Below, piece by piece: positions 25,601 to 34,304 of a stretch of DNA of 64,000 nt. Position numbers and translations under genes: made by a program. This DNA comes from Heligmosomoides polygyrus polygyrus (taxonomy: Eukaryota > Nematoda > Chromadorea > Rhabditida > Heligmosomidae). The notes below the pieces were generated by a model, which had not been told where the DNA came from, searched no databases, and saw nothing but the letters and a program-made list of their open reading frames with translations. The DNA is taken from NCBI GenBank assembly GCA_947396885.1, contig OX377206.1, forward strand, positions 89,091,960 through 89,155,959, read 5' to 3'. Each line of letters opens with the position of its first letter. Within the stretch, counting starts at the first letter, position 1.

Positions 25601-26442
25601 TATGCGGAAGGTGCCGAACACTCTTCCTCTACAATATTTTGTGAAGGAAAGTTTGAGTGTATTTGTAATATTTGTAGTTGACATATGCCTGGGATTGCGG
25701 TGGCGAAGCTATGAATAAATCAGAGTTTTACTGTTCCCAGACATGTTTGGCACTAGTTCACTGATTCACTGACCCAGGAGGTATAGAGGGCCTTGTTGTT
25801 CTGGGCGGTACCCGAACCAAAACCCTCGATTATAGGTGCACGCGATAGCCAGCTCCTCCTTTGGCTGCGCTAGCACCCCCCCCCCCTTCCATCACTCGCA
25901 GACACCATTTCTTTAAATGAAGAAGGCCCAAAACTCGACATCAAAAACTATGTCGTCAGGTAGTTTGTAATGAATAAAGGATAAAAGTCGACGTCAATTT
26001 TTCTTGTGGAGGCGCCACGCATTCTACTTCTGTGGCATGTCGTGAAGGCAATGTCATACATCACTTGCGGTGTGCAGCCGCTGAAAAAGTGTCCTGTCCT
26101 TCCCACACAAGTCTGGTAGCGTCCCCAGGAGATGGAAAGTTTGGTTAACCTGGCTAGGAAATTCAAATCAGGGACCTGAATCCGATGCACACCACAGCCG
26201 GCGTCTCTTCCGACTGCGCTACTACACATCCGTTCACGCGTAATTAAACATTAGTTAAAGAAGCGGCTTTGGAGCATGGCCGACCTGTTCTTGAAGTATA
26301 ATGTGTTGCCTTTTTTTAAATGTAGCTTTTGTAGACAACTGATCTCCAGCTTTCCGAAGATGATTGTGGATTCGACGTTTCGGAAGTGATGAATGCTCTT
26401 CCACCCATTGCCAAAGACGATGAGGATTTCGACGATATCTAA
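10664..26442 (+). CDS. ecd: Ecdysoneless (ECD/SGT1) family protein, 13 exons
   Basis: Exons: 10664-10802, 14673-14790, 15059-15161, 18252-18389, 18450-18599, 20383-20454, 20544-20690, 20755-20896, 23225-23343, 23409-23482, 23551-23644, 24287-24385, 26335-26442. All junctions are GT-AG and in phase; the total is 1503 nt, 500 residues plus TAA. Seen: an N-terminal helix-rich part (MVVDNSLYYFFYRSG...), an acidic-W motif EDDLWKIVDIL near residue 67, the hallmark DVLPKWITSPEDFNQRVYGC across exons 3-4 (about residues 105-124), LPVPLAYVARQRPELLSAAI in exon 5, a basic stretch RKRRGDVGKKRH in exon 10, and a very acidic C-terminus ending DDEDFDDI. Known of the family: ECD proteins act in pre-mRNA splicing, cell-cycle progression and, in flies, ecdysteroid production. 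An acceptor (TTACAG) lies 13 nt before the ATG and suits spliced-leader addition. Introns total over 14 kb and carry SINEs, MITEs and Helitron-like DNA. The family call rests on the exon 2-5 pattern; the middle is less conserved. Confidence 0.85.
10868..11047 (+). mobile_element. tRNA-derived SINE, diverged fragment
   Basis: Head GAAGCGCAGTCGGAGGAGGC, then only scattered matches. It sits just inside ecd intron 1. Confidence 0.5.
11121..11430 (+). mobile_element. tRNA-derived SINE, full
   Basis: A clean copy: GGGCGCGTGTAGCGCAGTCGG head, TATCC-repeat tail. TATATCCTTTAT occurs before the head and at the tail end, as a target duplication or tail match. Confidence 0.9.
11531..11969. mobile_element. 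MITE, GGTGCTAGTCGTTAATG family
   Basis: Ends GGTGCTAGTAGTGAATGCGG and the inverse CCACATTAACGACTAGCACC, 439 bp, in intron 1 of ecd. Confidence 0.7.
12280..12413. mobile_element. 134-bp palindromic MITE
   Basis: Inverted ends GACCCCGTTTATACTTC, flanked by TAT on both sides. Nearly every base of one half has a partner in the other (CGACGCCGAGCGACGCGAC with its inverse). It lies in intron 1 of ecd. Confidence 0.85.
12945..13115 (+). repeat. Dispersed repeat (GTGTCGATTCGTGTCTGTCG)
   Basis: It shares TTCGTGTCTGTCGCGTG and the following GAG...GATCG...AGGAACA series with 37410-37590. The part GGAGTAGTTCAGTGG looks like a tRNA A box. Confidence 0.5.
13130..13610 (+). mobile_element. Third tRNA-like repeat family
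   Basis: GTGGTGCAGTGGGTGGCGGG and GAGGGTTCGGTTCTC resemble A and B boxes. Then GCGGACTCCCCCTGGGCGAC and two copies of a 45-bp unit (CACGGCTRCTGAACTCCTAG, 13480-13560). Confidence 0.5.
14395..14634 (-). mobile_element. tRNA-derived SINE
   Basis: Reverse copy ending CCTCCGACTGCGCTACCACG. It stops about 40 bp before ecd exon 2. Confidence 0.75.
15676..15928 (+). mobile_element. tRNA-derived SINE
   Basis: Head GTGGTAGCGTAGTCGGAGGA, B box GGTTCGGATCTCCC. Missing about 40 bp in the body; tail CCTTCATCCTTTT. Confidence 0.8.
17032..17165. mobile_element. 134-bp palindromic MITE
   Basis: Same family and exactly the same length as at 12280. Ends AGCCCCGTTTATACTTCC and its inverse, flanked by TAA. 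It lies in intron 3 of ecd. The next 170 bp contain a decayed partial relative ending TATAAATCCCGTTTA. Confidence 0.85.
17459..17482. repeat. (AT)n microsatellite
   Basis: About 11 AT units in ecd intron 3. Confidence 0.95.
17893..18140 (+). mobile_element. tRNA-derived SINE
   Basis: Head GTGGTAGCGCAGCAGGAGGA, body shortened, tail CCTTTATCTTC. It ends about 110 bp before ecd exon 4. Confidence 0.8.
19455..19560 (-). mobile_element. Second tRNA-like repeat family
   Basis: The minus strand has GGAGTAGAGCATTCC and a perfect T-arm GCGGGTTCGAGACCCGC, then CTGGCGCTAGAAG. The acceptor stem pairs only partly, so it is a tRNA relic rather than a working tRNA. Confidence 0.5.
19640..20025. mobile_element. 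Foldback element with arms over 100 bp
   Basis: ACAATACCGCTCCTGCC at the left pairs with GGCAGAAGCGCTATTGT at the right. Inside, GGAATAAACGCAAAAAA, CAAAGTGGTCTATTC and CCATCCGAATCCAA all have inverted partners. It lies in intron 5 of ecd. Confidence 0.8.
20102..20361 (+). mobile_element. tRNA-derived SINE, head truncated
   Basis: Starts around the B-box region (TTTCTGGTTAGGATTTCCC) and ends CATCCTTTATCCTTATCC. That tail lies 22 bp before ecd exon 6, where the pyrimidine tract of the acceptor should be. Confidence 0.8.
21000..22110. mobile_element. Foldback element of the same family, with a SINE inside
   Basis: The right arm (21860-22105) matches 54480-54740. The centre (21585-21830) forms a long hairpin with ATGCACTCGTCTACCTCGTC facing GACGTCGTGGACGAGTGCA. 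The left arm (21010-21300) is weaker and is followed by a SINE. It lies in intron 8 of ecd. Confidence 0.5.
21320..21550 (+). mobile_element. tRNA-derived SINE, 3' truncated
   Basis: Intact head GGGCGCGTGTAGCGCAGTCGG and body; stops after CCACGACATCC without a tail. Confidence 0.85.
22138..22372 (+). mobile_element. tRNA-derived SINE, diverged
   Basis: The B-box part GGTTCGGGTGCTGTCC and the 3' end (GTAGGAGTAGAATGCATGG, tail TTTATCCCTTG) are recognisable; the middle is shortened. Confidence 0.6.
22974..23174. mobile_element. MITE, GGTGCTAGTCGTTAATG family
   Basis: Ends GCTAGTATTCAATGTGGCCT and the inverse GGCCATATTAACGACTAGTGC. It ends only 50 bp before ecd exon 9 (23225). Confidence 0.7.
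23727..24085 (+). mobile_element. Possible Helitron-like element in ecd intron 11
   Basis: A GTTTGTCCGTCCTTCC start and an end with GAGAAGCCCCAACCAG then CGGTCGACCG recall the ends of the 56.3-57.7 kb element (GCGAAGCCCCAACCAG). Exact edges not found. Confidence 0.4.
24466..25110 (+). mobile_element. Possible Helitron-like element in ecd intron 12
   Basis: Begins TCCTACCATATAATAAAGCG with GTCCGTCTGTCC, as Helitron-like 5' ends do here, and ends near CCGGCTGGGGTT. Inside are degenerate GATCGAT-rich units (GGGAATCGCGTGAATATG-type) also seen at 29.45 kb. The long minus-strand ORF in it is a repeat artefact. Confidence 0.4.
25246..25554 (-). mobile_element. tRNA-derived SINE
   Basis: Reverse copy from GATAAAGGATGGCATTGG to CGATTGCGCTACATGC. 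It lies in intron 12 of ecd with two more reverse copies. Confidence 0.8.
25572..25876 (-). mobile_element. tRNA-derived SINE, diverged
   Basis: GGATAAAGGTCGGCGTTA at the 3' end and CTTTGGCTGCGCTAGCACC at the head; the middle is worn. Confidence 0.7.
25972..26232 (-). mobile_element. tRNA-derived SINE
   Basis: Reverse copy with GCCACGCATTCTACTTCTG and GACTGCGCTACTACACATCC. It ends 100 bp before ecd exon 13. Confidence 0.8.
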
Positions 26443-26957
26443 TCATTTTTTAACCGCTCTACTGTCGATATAGATGTGTTTACTATTGCCGCACTAATTA
26501 CTTTTGGTTTCTTGATCAGTTGCTCATGACGATGAGTTTGGTTTCATCGCCTTCGACGTCAAAGAATTTCTAGCCATTATTGTTTGCCAAGCGAGGTGAG
26601 CTTGAATCTGTTTGTATATACCCTAACTGCCTAATTGATCATCCTATATAGTACGCAATTGACTGAGTTATGCATCGGTGCTTATAATTTCCCTAGTATT
26701 CTGAGGTGCAACTGTAATCTCGCTTCTCCTTCCAATCAACACGGCGTGTTCTCCATGACTTGGTACCCTGTCTCTCTACCAGTGGGTGCTTAGACACTTG
26801 AGAAGGTCGTTAACTTTCGAAATCGTCGTTCATAGCATCCTGCTGGAAATGAAGAGTTTACGTGTACAGTTGCTGTTGTTGTTTCTAATGGGTCGGATCG
26901 AAAGTTTCCGACTTCGAAATCTAACCGATTACAACTTTCAGCTGTCGCATTTAACTA
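26443..26957 (+). other. Downstream of ecd
   Basis: Presumed 3' UTR and spacer up to the mariner. A short frame after TTGATCAG at about 26520 could be an alternative exon; no clear polyadenylation signal was found. Confidence 0.35.
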
Positions 26958-28204
26958 TTAGTTTGTTGCAGAAGTTCGCGCCATTTTCAAGACCACATTT
27001 TTTTTAGTTTTACAAAAAAGCGAAACACGTCAAGAATCGAAGTGACCGGCATCATGTTCTATCACTCTTCACCTTCCAGGCAGACTCCCGATCCCGTCAG
27101 CGTAGAACTTCTCTGGCTTTGATTCGAAAAACCCAGCCAGCCAGCGTTCCATGTCGTCCTCGTCAGCGAACGTTTTTCCTTGCATGGTACTGGAGAGTGA
27201 CAGGAAAAGGTGGTAGTCTGGTGGTGCACTATCTGGGCCGTAGGGTGGGTGAGGCAGTACCTCCCATCCGAGGTCGAAAAGCTTTTGGCGAGTCATTCTT
27301 GCAATGTGTGGTCGAGCGTTGCCGTGCCAGAATCGGATTGTGTCATGATTCGGACGCTTTTCTGCGATCTTGGCGGCCAGTCTATCCAGCTGCTGACAGC
27401 ACAAGTCCGCTGTTGGAGTTTCATTATGAGCCAGCAGCTCGTAGTAGATGACACCTCTGTAATCCCGCCAAACAGGAAGCATGATCTTGGACGGGTGAGG
27501 ACCCTCCTTTGGCTGTGGCTCAGGCTACTCGCCCTTATCAACCCAGTGTCTGCTCCTCTTGATGTTGACGTACAGGCACCACTTCTCATCTCCTGTGATG
27601 ATGAACTTCAGCCAACTATCTGTGCGTTTGTACGAGAGCAACGGAATGGCCACCTCAGTACGTCGCTGGCGGTCGCGTTCGGTGATGTCATGGGGGCCCC
27701 ACTGTGCCAACCAGTGCACTTCACCCAGCTGATCTAGGTGCCTGGCGATGGTGGCATAGTACACACCAAAGCCCTGCGCGAGTTCGCGAGTAGTCCCCCG
27801 TGAGTCCGATTCCACCAGCTGTCGCAATCGGTCGTTGTCCACATCGGATTCACGTCCTGACCTGAACGAATCTTGAAGGCTAAACTCACCTTTGCTAAAG
27901 CGTGCGAGCCATTCTCGTGCAGTGCGATCGGACACTCTGCTCTCCCCAAATGCACCATTGATGCGACGACAGGAAGCGGCTGCTGACTCACCAAATTTGA
28001 AGCCATACCATAAGACACCTCGGATGTACTCCTTTGGAAGCTCCATTTTTCTGGAAGGAGTTCCGCGAGAGTGAGTAGCTACCAATAATAGTAAATTTAT
28101 AGATACCTGATCTCTTTATGTGAACAAAAGATAGGTTGCTATAAGGTGGCGTTAGTAAGAAAAAAGCACAGTCAAAAATGGCGGGAATTTTCACAACAAC
28201 CTAA
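26958..28204 (-). mobile_element. mariner element, nearly complete
   Basis: Imperfect terminal inverted repeats TTAGTTTGTTGCAGAAGTTC (left) and TTAGGTTGTTGTGAAAATTC (right, minus strand) are flanked by TA at 26956-26957 and 28205-28206. It is 1247 bp, a normal mariner length, with one transposase frame on the minus strand. The right end resembles hookworm bandit-type mariners, by family knowledge only. It lies 516 bp downstream of the ecd stop codon. Confidence 0.9.
27069..28046 (-). pseudogene. mariner transposase with one in-frame stop
   Basis: Reads from MELPKEYIRGVLWYG through a helix-turn-helix (VSDRTAREWLARFSKGEFSL, then TTRELAQGFGVYYATIARHL) to the catalytic domain. First acidic residue in ITGDEKWCLYV. 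Second motif WHGNARPH, where the usual Asp is Gly. Third in APPDYHLF. This is the DD34D layout with the middle residue lost. A single TAG sits after VDKGE at about 27525-27527, and the rest of the 325-codon frame is open. It is inactive as it stands for two independent reasons. Confidence 0.9.
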
Positions 28205-28280
28205 TACTTTATTAATGGCAAGGATTATTTGTTATTTAACATTTGTCACATTTCTAACATGGAAAGCAATGCAAGTATAT

Positions 28281-28466
28281 GTCGCGTAGGTGAGCAGCAT
28301 TAGTAGGTGGGGACGCCTAAACCAATCAGACCGCATTGAATGGGCATGCCGTTCAGAGAGTGCGTATCCAGTCGATATCCTGATGGGCTAGCATGTGTTC
28401 GGGTGTGCTATGCTTCGTTATTATTGGCTGGCGGCTCCCACCTACCAATGCTGCTCACCTATGCGA
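28281..28466. mobile_element. MITE, GTCGCGTAGGTGAGCAGC family
   Basis: A 186-bp element with ends GTCGCGTAGGTGAGCAGCAT and the inverse ATGCTGCTCACCTATGCGAC. The inner arm GTAGGTGGG is also inverted. It sits just right of the mariner. Confidence 0.8.
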
Positions 28467-28983
28467 CATGTACCGGTTTTTATTGTTTCTGTTAGTTACG
28501 GTTAGTTGGACAATTAGGGCTCGTAAAAAAAGTTTTTTCATATGGTCTTTTTTTAAGGCTAAATTTCTGCACAAGAGGATTTATTTATACGTGAAATTCA
28601 ATCGAGACATAAACAATTTTTGAAGGATACTAGAAGATATGTCAACAAAAAAAGTCATTTCAGAAGGAGGACGTGGTGAACAAGGAATAAGATCGATTGA
28701 ACATAGATTTGAAAGATCCTTTCCTTCATAAGAAGGGTGGGAATTTCTCAGAAAACCGAAAAGAAGGTGTCGTGTAAGACAGCATGTATATGGATGTTGA
28801 TGAAGGATAGAAGAGAACGGCAAACTTAAACCTTCAATTCTTGGATCGGTCAACTTAAAATTATAATTAATTACATAGTTTGTAATTGGAATTAAATTGG
28901 AATTGCCTCCTAAATCGGTATCAATAGTTTAGATACAACATAAAGTCAAAGCTACAACAGATTTTCATTCTTTGTCTTCATTA

Positions 28984-29280
28984 TAAATAAAGGATAAAGG
29001 ACGGCGTTACTCAATCCCTCTGGGATGCGCCAGCGCATTCTACTTCTACGGGATGTCGTGGAGGCGACATGAATGCGTATTTGGCCATACAATGACTTGC
29101 GGTGGCTAGCCGATGAACAAATCAGCGCTCTACTATCCTTCCCAGACAAGTCTGGTACCAATTCACCGACCCCGAAGGGATGGAAGGCTTGGTTGGCCTG
29201 GGCGGGAAATTCGAACCAGGAACCTGGTATCGGGTGTACGCGACAGTCGCGCCTCCTCCGACTGCGCTACACGCGCCCAT
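28984..29280 (-). mobile_element. tRNA-derived SINE, full
   Basis: A clean reverse copy from AATAAAGGATAAAGGACGGC to CGACTGCGCTACACGCGCCC. Confidence 0.9.
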
Positions 29281-29299
29281 TGTCTTCATCATCTAGTCG

Positions 29300-29570
29300 A
29301 AATGTGCTACCGTATAGAATCGCGTTAATCCGTCTGAGCGTCTGTCAGAGTGTCATACTTTTACCTTTGGAAACCTGTGCGCCTTGTTAATCACGTGAAC
29401 GTGACCCGTGCGGGTATGTAAAATATGTGAGCCATTGTTTATCGTTTTTAACGATTTTGCACGGTGTTGAACGTTTGAAGTGAGAGTTGCGTGAATATGT
29501 CGGACGCTGGACAGACTTTACAGCAAGAATGCAATACAGGTCCGCTTCCACATGATTGATCCCGTCGGGT
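29300..29570 (+). repeat. Fragment related to the 24.5-25.1 kb element
   Basis: CCGTCTGAGCGTCTGTCAGAG start and GAGTTGCGTGAATATGTCGG unit match the style and order of that element. Confidence 0.35.
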
Positions 29571-30105
29571 TTATATGCCTTGTTCAACTCTGTTGAAGAT
29601 TTATGTGTGAAACGATAGAATTTGAGATGCTAGACTGAAATTTCTGCTTCTTTTCCCGAATACTGTAGAACTTTGAGGGAGTTTGAAAAAAGTCTGAAAT
29701 TCGAAAAAAAAACGCGGCACTGGAAAGAACGTGTTTTTTCGACCAAAGCCCAAAAACAAGCGACATTGTGCATATGTTTTGTGGGAACATAGTTCAAAAG
29801 AAGACGCTAAAAACAACGAAAAAATACCCCTCCAAAACATGGGGCTGCGGGATTCGCAGTTCTGAAGTTAGTGGGCTCAATCAGTGGTTTCGTCATAGAA
29901 CTTTCGGCTCTTAAGAGCTGCAAGTATTTCGATGCGATTTTCAGTGTGATTTGCGAGACGATCAGGAGATCTAATATGCTTTACAGTAATGCTAGACCTC
30001 ATGTTCTGTGATATGTCCTAACAAGCAGTGATGGACGGTCTTCATAGGGCCGCTTCAAGAGTGGATGTCACAGCACAACAGCTCAAGGAAGAGTTCTAGC
30101 TTATT

Positions 30106-30745
30106 GGGCTTACGTTTCGGCGAGATCGCCTTCTTCAGAGCCTAAAAGGAAACAAACCTAAGTGTGACCACTCGACCAAAGATCTCCTCAGCCCTACTGG
30201 ATTTTGAGACCAATTAGACGTGCACAAGATGAGTAGGAGACAACAATCGACCTCACCTAACCAAGAATCGTCAGGCGAGCAGGGCAGTAGTGCTCGTGAT
30301 GGTACCAACGAAGATCGTACCCTGACTAGAATGCTAGCCGGAGGTATGGCCTGAGCTCCCGGGTTATATATAGGCACTCTCCCTTCCGGTTGATTTTTGG
30401 GTCAGTATCCTGTATCCAAAATGCCTCAGGGGCTTCCCGCGCCGACGTCTGGGGCTCACGCGCTAAAATTTCCAATTTGACCTCAAAGTCCTCTCCGTGG
30501 GGGCGTTGACCCTGTGGCCACCCAGTGCAGTGGAAACTCGCGACATTTGCTTGCCCTCCATGTGTTCTTTGGCGCGTACATGGAGTGGGCGAGAGGTTTC
30601 ACCGATATACTTCTCACCGCAGCTGTGGCAGGTAATCCTGTAGAATGTCCCAGAAACGGCGCAATCTCCCTCTCTGCCAGCCGGGCAGACCACACAGTTA
30701 GGGGTAACGCAAAAGCGGTCGTACATGCGGTTTCTTACTAGCCGG
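30106..30745 (-). mobile_element. Penelope-like element, inverted truncated copy
   Basis: The minus-strand copy repeats 31045-31714 in inverse orientation: MYDRFCVTPNCVVCPAGREG, then FYRITCHSCGEKYIGETSRP and VRAKEHMEGKQ, and the same 3' end. It is cut at the point where it meets the + copy (GCCGGCATT at 30740). Inverted, 5'-truncated copies next to a main copy are a known habit of Penelope-like elements. Confidence 0.85.
30114..30138 (-). ncRNA. Hammerhead-like ribozyme core (PLE)
   Basis: The minus strand reads CTGAAGA, a GGCGA/TCGCC stem, then GAAAC. This matches the CUGANGA - stem II - GAAA core. Penelope-like elements are known to carry hammerhead motifs in their terminal repeats. Stems I and III were not resolved by eye. 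Confidence 0.5.
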
Positions 30746-31714
30746 CATTAAAAAAAGCTGTGATAAGAAACATGTTGAATACAGCAGCGGAGGTCTGTAG
30801 TGGTGAGCAAGAGCGCAGGGAATCTGTAAAGCTGGCACGCGAAATTGCTGCGCAAAATGGGTACGTAAACTCGGGAAATTTGCAACGGGGCAGACACAAC
30901 CGAGAAAATAGACAAGGCACGCCGGAGGCTCTGTCTAGCAGGGTCCCTTTCTTAATGCCGTTTATCTCTGATGAGGATAGCACTGCCATCAGAAAATGCC
31001 TCAGGAGGACGGGATTAGATGAGTCGGTAATTCTTACGGAATTACCGCCCTGTAGCCTGAAATGCCAGCTGGTAAGAAACCGCATGTACGACCGCTTTTG
31101 CGTTACCCCCCAACTGTGTGGTCTGTCCGGCTGGCAGAGAGGGAGATTGCGCCGTTTCTGGGACAGTCTACAGGATCACCTGCCACAGCTGTGGTGAGAA
31201 GTATATCGGTGAAACCTCTCGCCCACTCCATGTACGCGCCAAAGAACCCTTGGAGGGCAAGCAAAGGTCGCGGGTTTCCACTGCACTGGGTGGTTACAGG
31301 GTCAACGCCCACCACGGAGAGGACTTTCGGATCAAATTTGAAATTTTAGCGCGTGAGCCCCAGACGTCGGCACGGAAAGCCCTTGAGGCATTTTGGATAC
31401 AGGCTGCTGACCCAAAAATCAACCGGAAGGGCGAGTGCCTTTATATAACCCGGGAGCTCAGGCCATACCTCCGGCTAGCATTCTAGTCAGGGTACGGTAT
31501 TCGTTGGTACCCTCACGAGCACTACTGCCCTGATCGCCTGGCGATCCTTGGTTAGGTAAGGTTGATTGCTGTCTCCTTCTCATCTTGTGTACGTCTAATT
31601 GGTCTCAAAATCCAGTACGGTTGGGGAGGCCCTTGGTCGAGTGGTCGCACTTAGGTTTGTTTCCATTCAGGCTCTGAAGAAGGCAATCTCTCCGAAACCT
31701 AAGCCCAATAAACG
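30746..31714 (+). mobile_element. Penelope-like element, 3' part with GIY-YIG endonuclease
   Basis: The frame opens near 30760 and includes PFISDEDSTAIRKCLRRTGL and CQLVRNRMYDRFCVTP, the linker typical of Penelope-like proteins. A frameshift near 31118 leads into CPAGREGDC, then YRITCHSCGEKYIGETSRPL (the GIY-YIG core with its Cys pair), and ARKALEAFWIQAADPKINRK, ending at a stop near 31484. The reverse transcriptase part is absent. A hammerhead-like motif lies at 31674-31698 near the 3' end, which is marked by CCCAATAA. Confidence 0.85.
31674..31698 (+). ncRNA. Hammerhead-like core, decayed stem II
   Basis: The + strand reads CTGAAGA and GAAAC as in the minus copy, but the stem between them is broken (GGCAA/TCTCC). 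It is probably a non-functional sister of the motif at 30114. Confidence 0.35.
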
Positions 31715-32850
31715 CTGTTACCAACCTCGCCTAGAGTTCAAGGAAGAACTACTACGATTTCGACATCATGCCGAGGTTCATAGAAAGTCGGACATGGCAA
31801 CAGTTCTAGCTTATCTAATGACTTACACGCCTTTGCGTCAACACGACGCATGCTTTGGTCTTTCTTATCATGCCAATGACGGCTCTTATCTGAGCACTTC
31901 TGTTTTGCAACCCAGCTATTCTTACTTGATATGAGACCTTTTAGGCTAAAGACCACGTTTAAATTTTCCCACACGACTTCATCTAAAAGTGGATGCGTGG
32001 CGCATCCCAAAGGGATTGATTAATGCCGTACTTATTCTTTATTCATACTCCTTGTGACATCTTTAGCGGACTGGAAATCAACGAAAATCAAAATACAAGT
32101 GAAAAATGTTAATGTAGATCGAAGATGCAAATCGATAAAAATATTGTTATACATAGAACATTGTTTATCATATAAAAGGGTTGATCTCTGCGTCTGTCTG
32201 TCCGTGCGTCCGCATACAATTAATGACCGGAGAGGGGCCTTTCCTAAATGTAAGCAGAATCCATCAGCCGACTGACGTTGCGAATGTGATGGCCGACAAG
32301 ATCACAGCTTTCCAATCAATAATGGGGGTGACCTCTAAAGGTGTTAATCACGCGCATACAGGTCGAGGACTAACGATGGTTAAATCAATATCTATCGATT
32401 GTAATTGATTTTCCGGCGACAACCCTAGCACTAGTCAATTCAGCCGATGGATCCGTTCACTGATAGAATGATTCTGTAAAGAAAGTGAAACGTTTGTGTG
32501 TCGGTGTCGGTAGAGGGAAAACCAGATTTTTGCTGCTGTTCATAGAATGGCTTTTATTAAGCACCTAATTGACGAGAATTTTAAACTTGTAACATAACTC
32601 TCTACCACTATTCAAATTCAATTCAAGATCAGCAGAGGTATTCTGGACGTAAAATCTGGGTCTATCGTAGTCAGAAAGGAGAATACAGGATGCATCGCCA
32701 CACCTCCCCATTGAATTTGTTCGCCAACTACTGTTGCTTCGCTTTGACATTAGGTCTCTCATGCAAACCTTGGTATGGTGATATTGGGACATGAAAGGGG
32801 AATTCAGTTGAAGGAACTACAGGGCTACCCCCTTCCAACTAGGATAAAAG
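31715..32850. other. No gene seen
   Basis: Apart from a SINE end there is a (GTCTGTCC)-type Helitron-like stretch at about 32190 and otherwise unassigned AT-rich DNA. Confidence 0.4.
31988..32045 (+). mobile_element. tRNA-derived SINE, 3' end fragment
   Basis: Only GTGGATGCGTGGCGCATCCC onward with a short tail. Confidence 0.55.
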
Positions 32851-33058
32851 TATACAGGATAAAGTAGGGCATTAATCAATTCCCTTTACGATGCATCATG
32901 CGTTCGACTTCTAGGGAATATCATGGAGACGATTTGAATGCGTATCTGACTTACATAATGATTTGCGCTGGGCAAGACAGTGTTTTTCCTCCCAGATGAG
33001 TCTGGAGGGCTAGGTTGGCCTGGGCGGGGAATCGGTACACGCGACAGCCGTCGCCTCC
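32850..33058 (-). mobile_element. tRNA-derived SINE, shortened
   Basis: Reverse copy with 3' end GGATAAAGTAGGGCATTAAT. It faces the next copy in opposite orientation. Confidence 0.7.
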
Positions 33059-33177
33059 TACTACGCGCCGAAGGATCATTAAATCTCTTGGAATGAAATT
33101 TTTGGCCGCTATGATGGTTAGGGGGAGGGACTCCCTCCCGGGCATGGGTTTCTGCAATGTATACCAGCTCACGGTAA

Positions 33178-33472
33178 GGGCGCGTGTAGCGCAGTCGAGG
33201 GAGGTGCCGACTGTCGCGGGCACCCGATACTAGGTTCCCGGTTCGGAGTTCCCGCCCAGGCAGGCCAACCAACCCTTCCATCCCTTCGGGGTCAGTGAAT
33301 CGGTAGCAGACTTATCTGGGAAGCGCTGATTTCTTCATCGGCTGGCCACCGCAAGTCATTGTGACAAAATACGCACTCAAATCGCCTCTGCCACATCCCG
33401 TCAAAGTAGAATGCGTGGGTTATCCCAAAAGGATTGAAAAACGCCGTCTTTTATCCCTTATCCTTTATGGCT
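33178..33472 (+). mobile_element. tRNA-derived SINE
   Basis: Head GGGCGCGTGTAGCGCAGTCG, tail TTTATCCCTTATCCTTTATG. It forms an inverted pair with 32850-33058. Confidence 0.85.
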
Positions 33473-34289
33473 CATGGTAGGACAACACGTTGTGCTTTCC
33501 TTGGAGTAGTCTACCCTAGGTCATGGATTCCGTTTGAATATGAAACTAGAGAAAGAAGAATAAGGAAGAAAAATCGTCGTCAGAACCGTGCATTCCCGCA
33601 TTATGAACATTTCTGGATTAAATTAAATCCCATGCTGTGAAGAGTTGACGTCTAAATTTCCTGAATTTCACTACGTTCCCTGCTAGAAGCGGAACCCAGA
33701 AGGAAGTTCCTTGTGAACGGCCACGAAATTCGATAACATCAGGCATTTACCGACTACTTACTGTCATGCCCAGCCGCTCTTAAAAATCACGTTCGGGCAG
33801 TCGGAAAATTCAAGGACGGTATTTATTGGATGCACGCGACGATCAATGTGGACCTATGTCGTCCTTGTGGTTTGGAATTGCAACGACGACCACCGCCATC
33901 ACCTCCTCGTCACGCGTTCGGGGGCCAGAATGTAGGTCATTCCCTCATCGAATTCTATCCCGCGACCATGTCTCTCCTTCTCTCTGCGATTCTGTTTCTC
34001 TGAACGTCGTCGCCCCGCACGATGAACTACTAGCAGCCTGATCGACGAACCTGATGATAACCCCTCGCCTGCCTGGCTGTTATCCTGACGACCAGTGAGA
34101 CTGTCGTTCACTATCGCGACCAGGTTTTTCTTCCCGGCAACCAGCCACCCACTCTTTCCTATCCGTTTCTGGCGCTTCCTTCGTGGTTTTCGCTTAATCT
34201 GCCGTTGTCTTCAAAAAGTGACCTGATCGCTTCCATTTCCTTCCTTCTTCATTCAATGTTCTACTCCTTCATGTAGAACTACCTATTAC
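33473..34289. other. Region upstream of the acyl-CoA-binding gene
   Basis: No exon supported. The GC-rich stretch 33840-34100 could belong to the promoter. Confidence 0.4.
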
Positions 34290-34304
34290 TGTTTTTTCTT
34301 CCAG
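34290..34304 (+). promoter_or_regulatory. Likely spliced-leader acceptor of the acyl-CoA-binding gene
   Basis: GTTTTTTCTTCCAG directly abuts the ATG. Confidence 0.6.
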
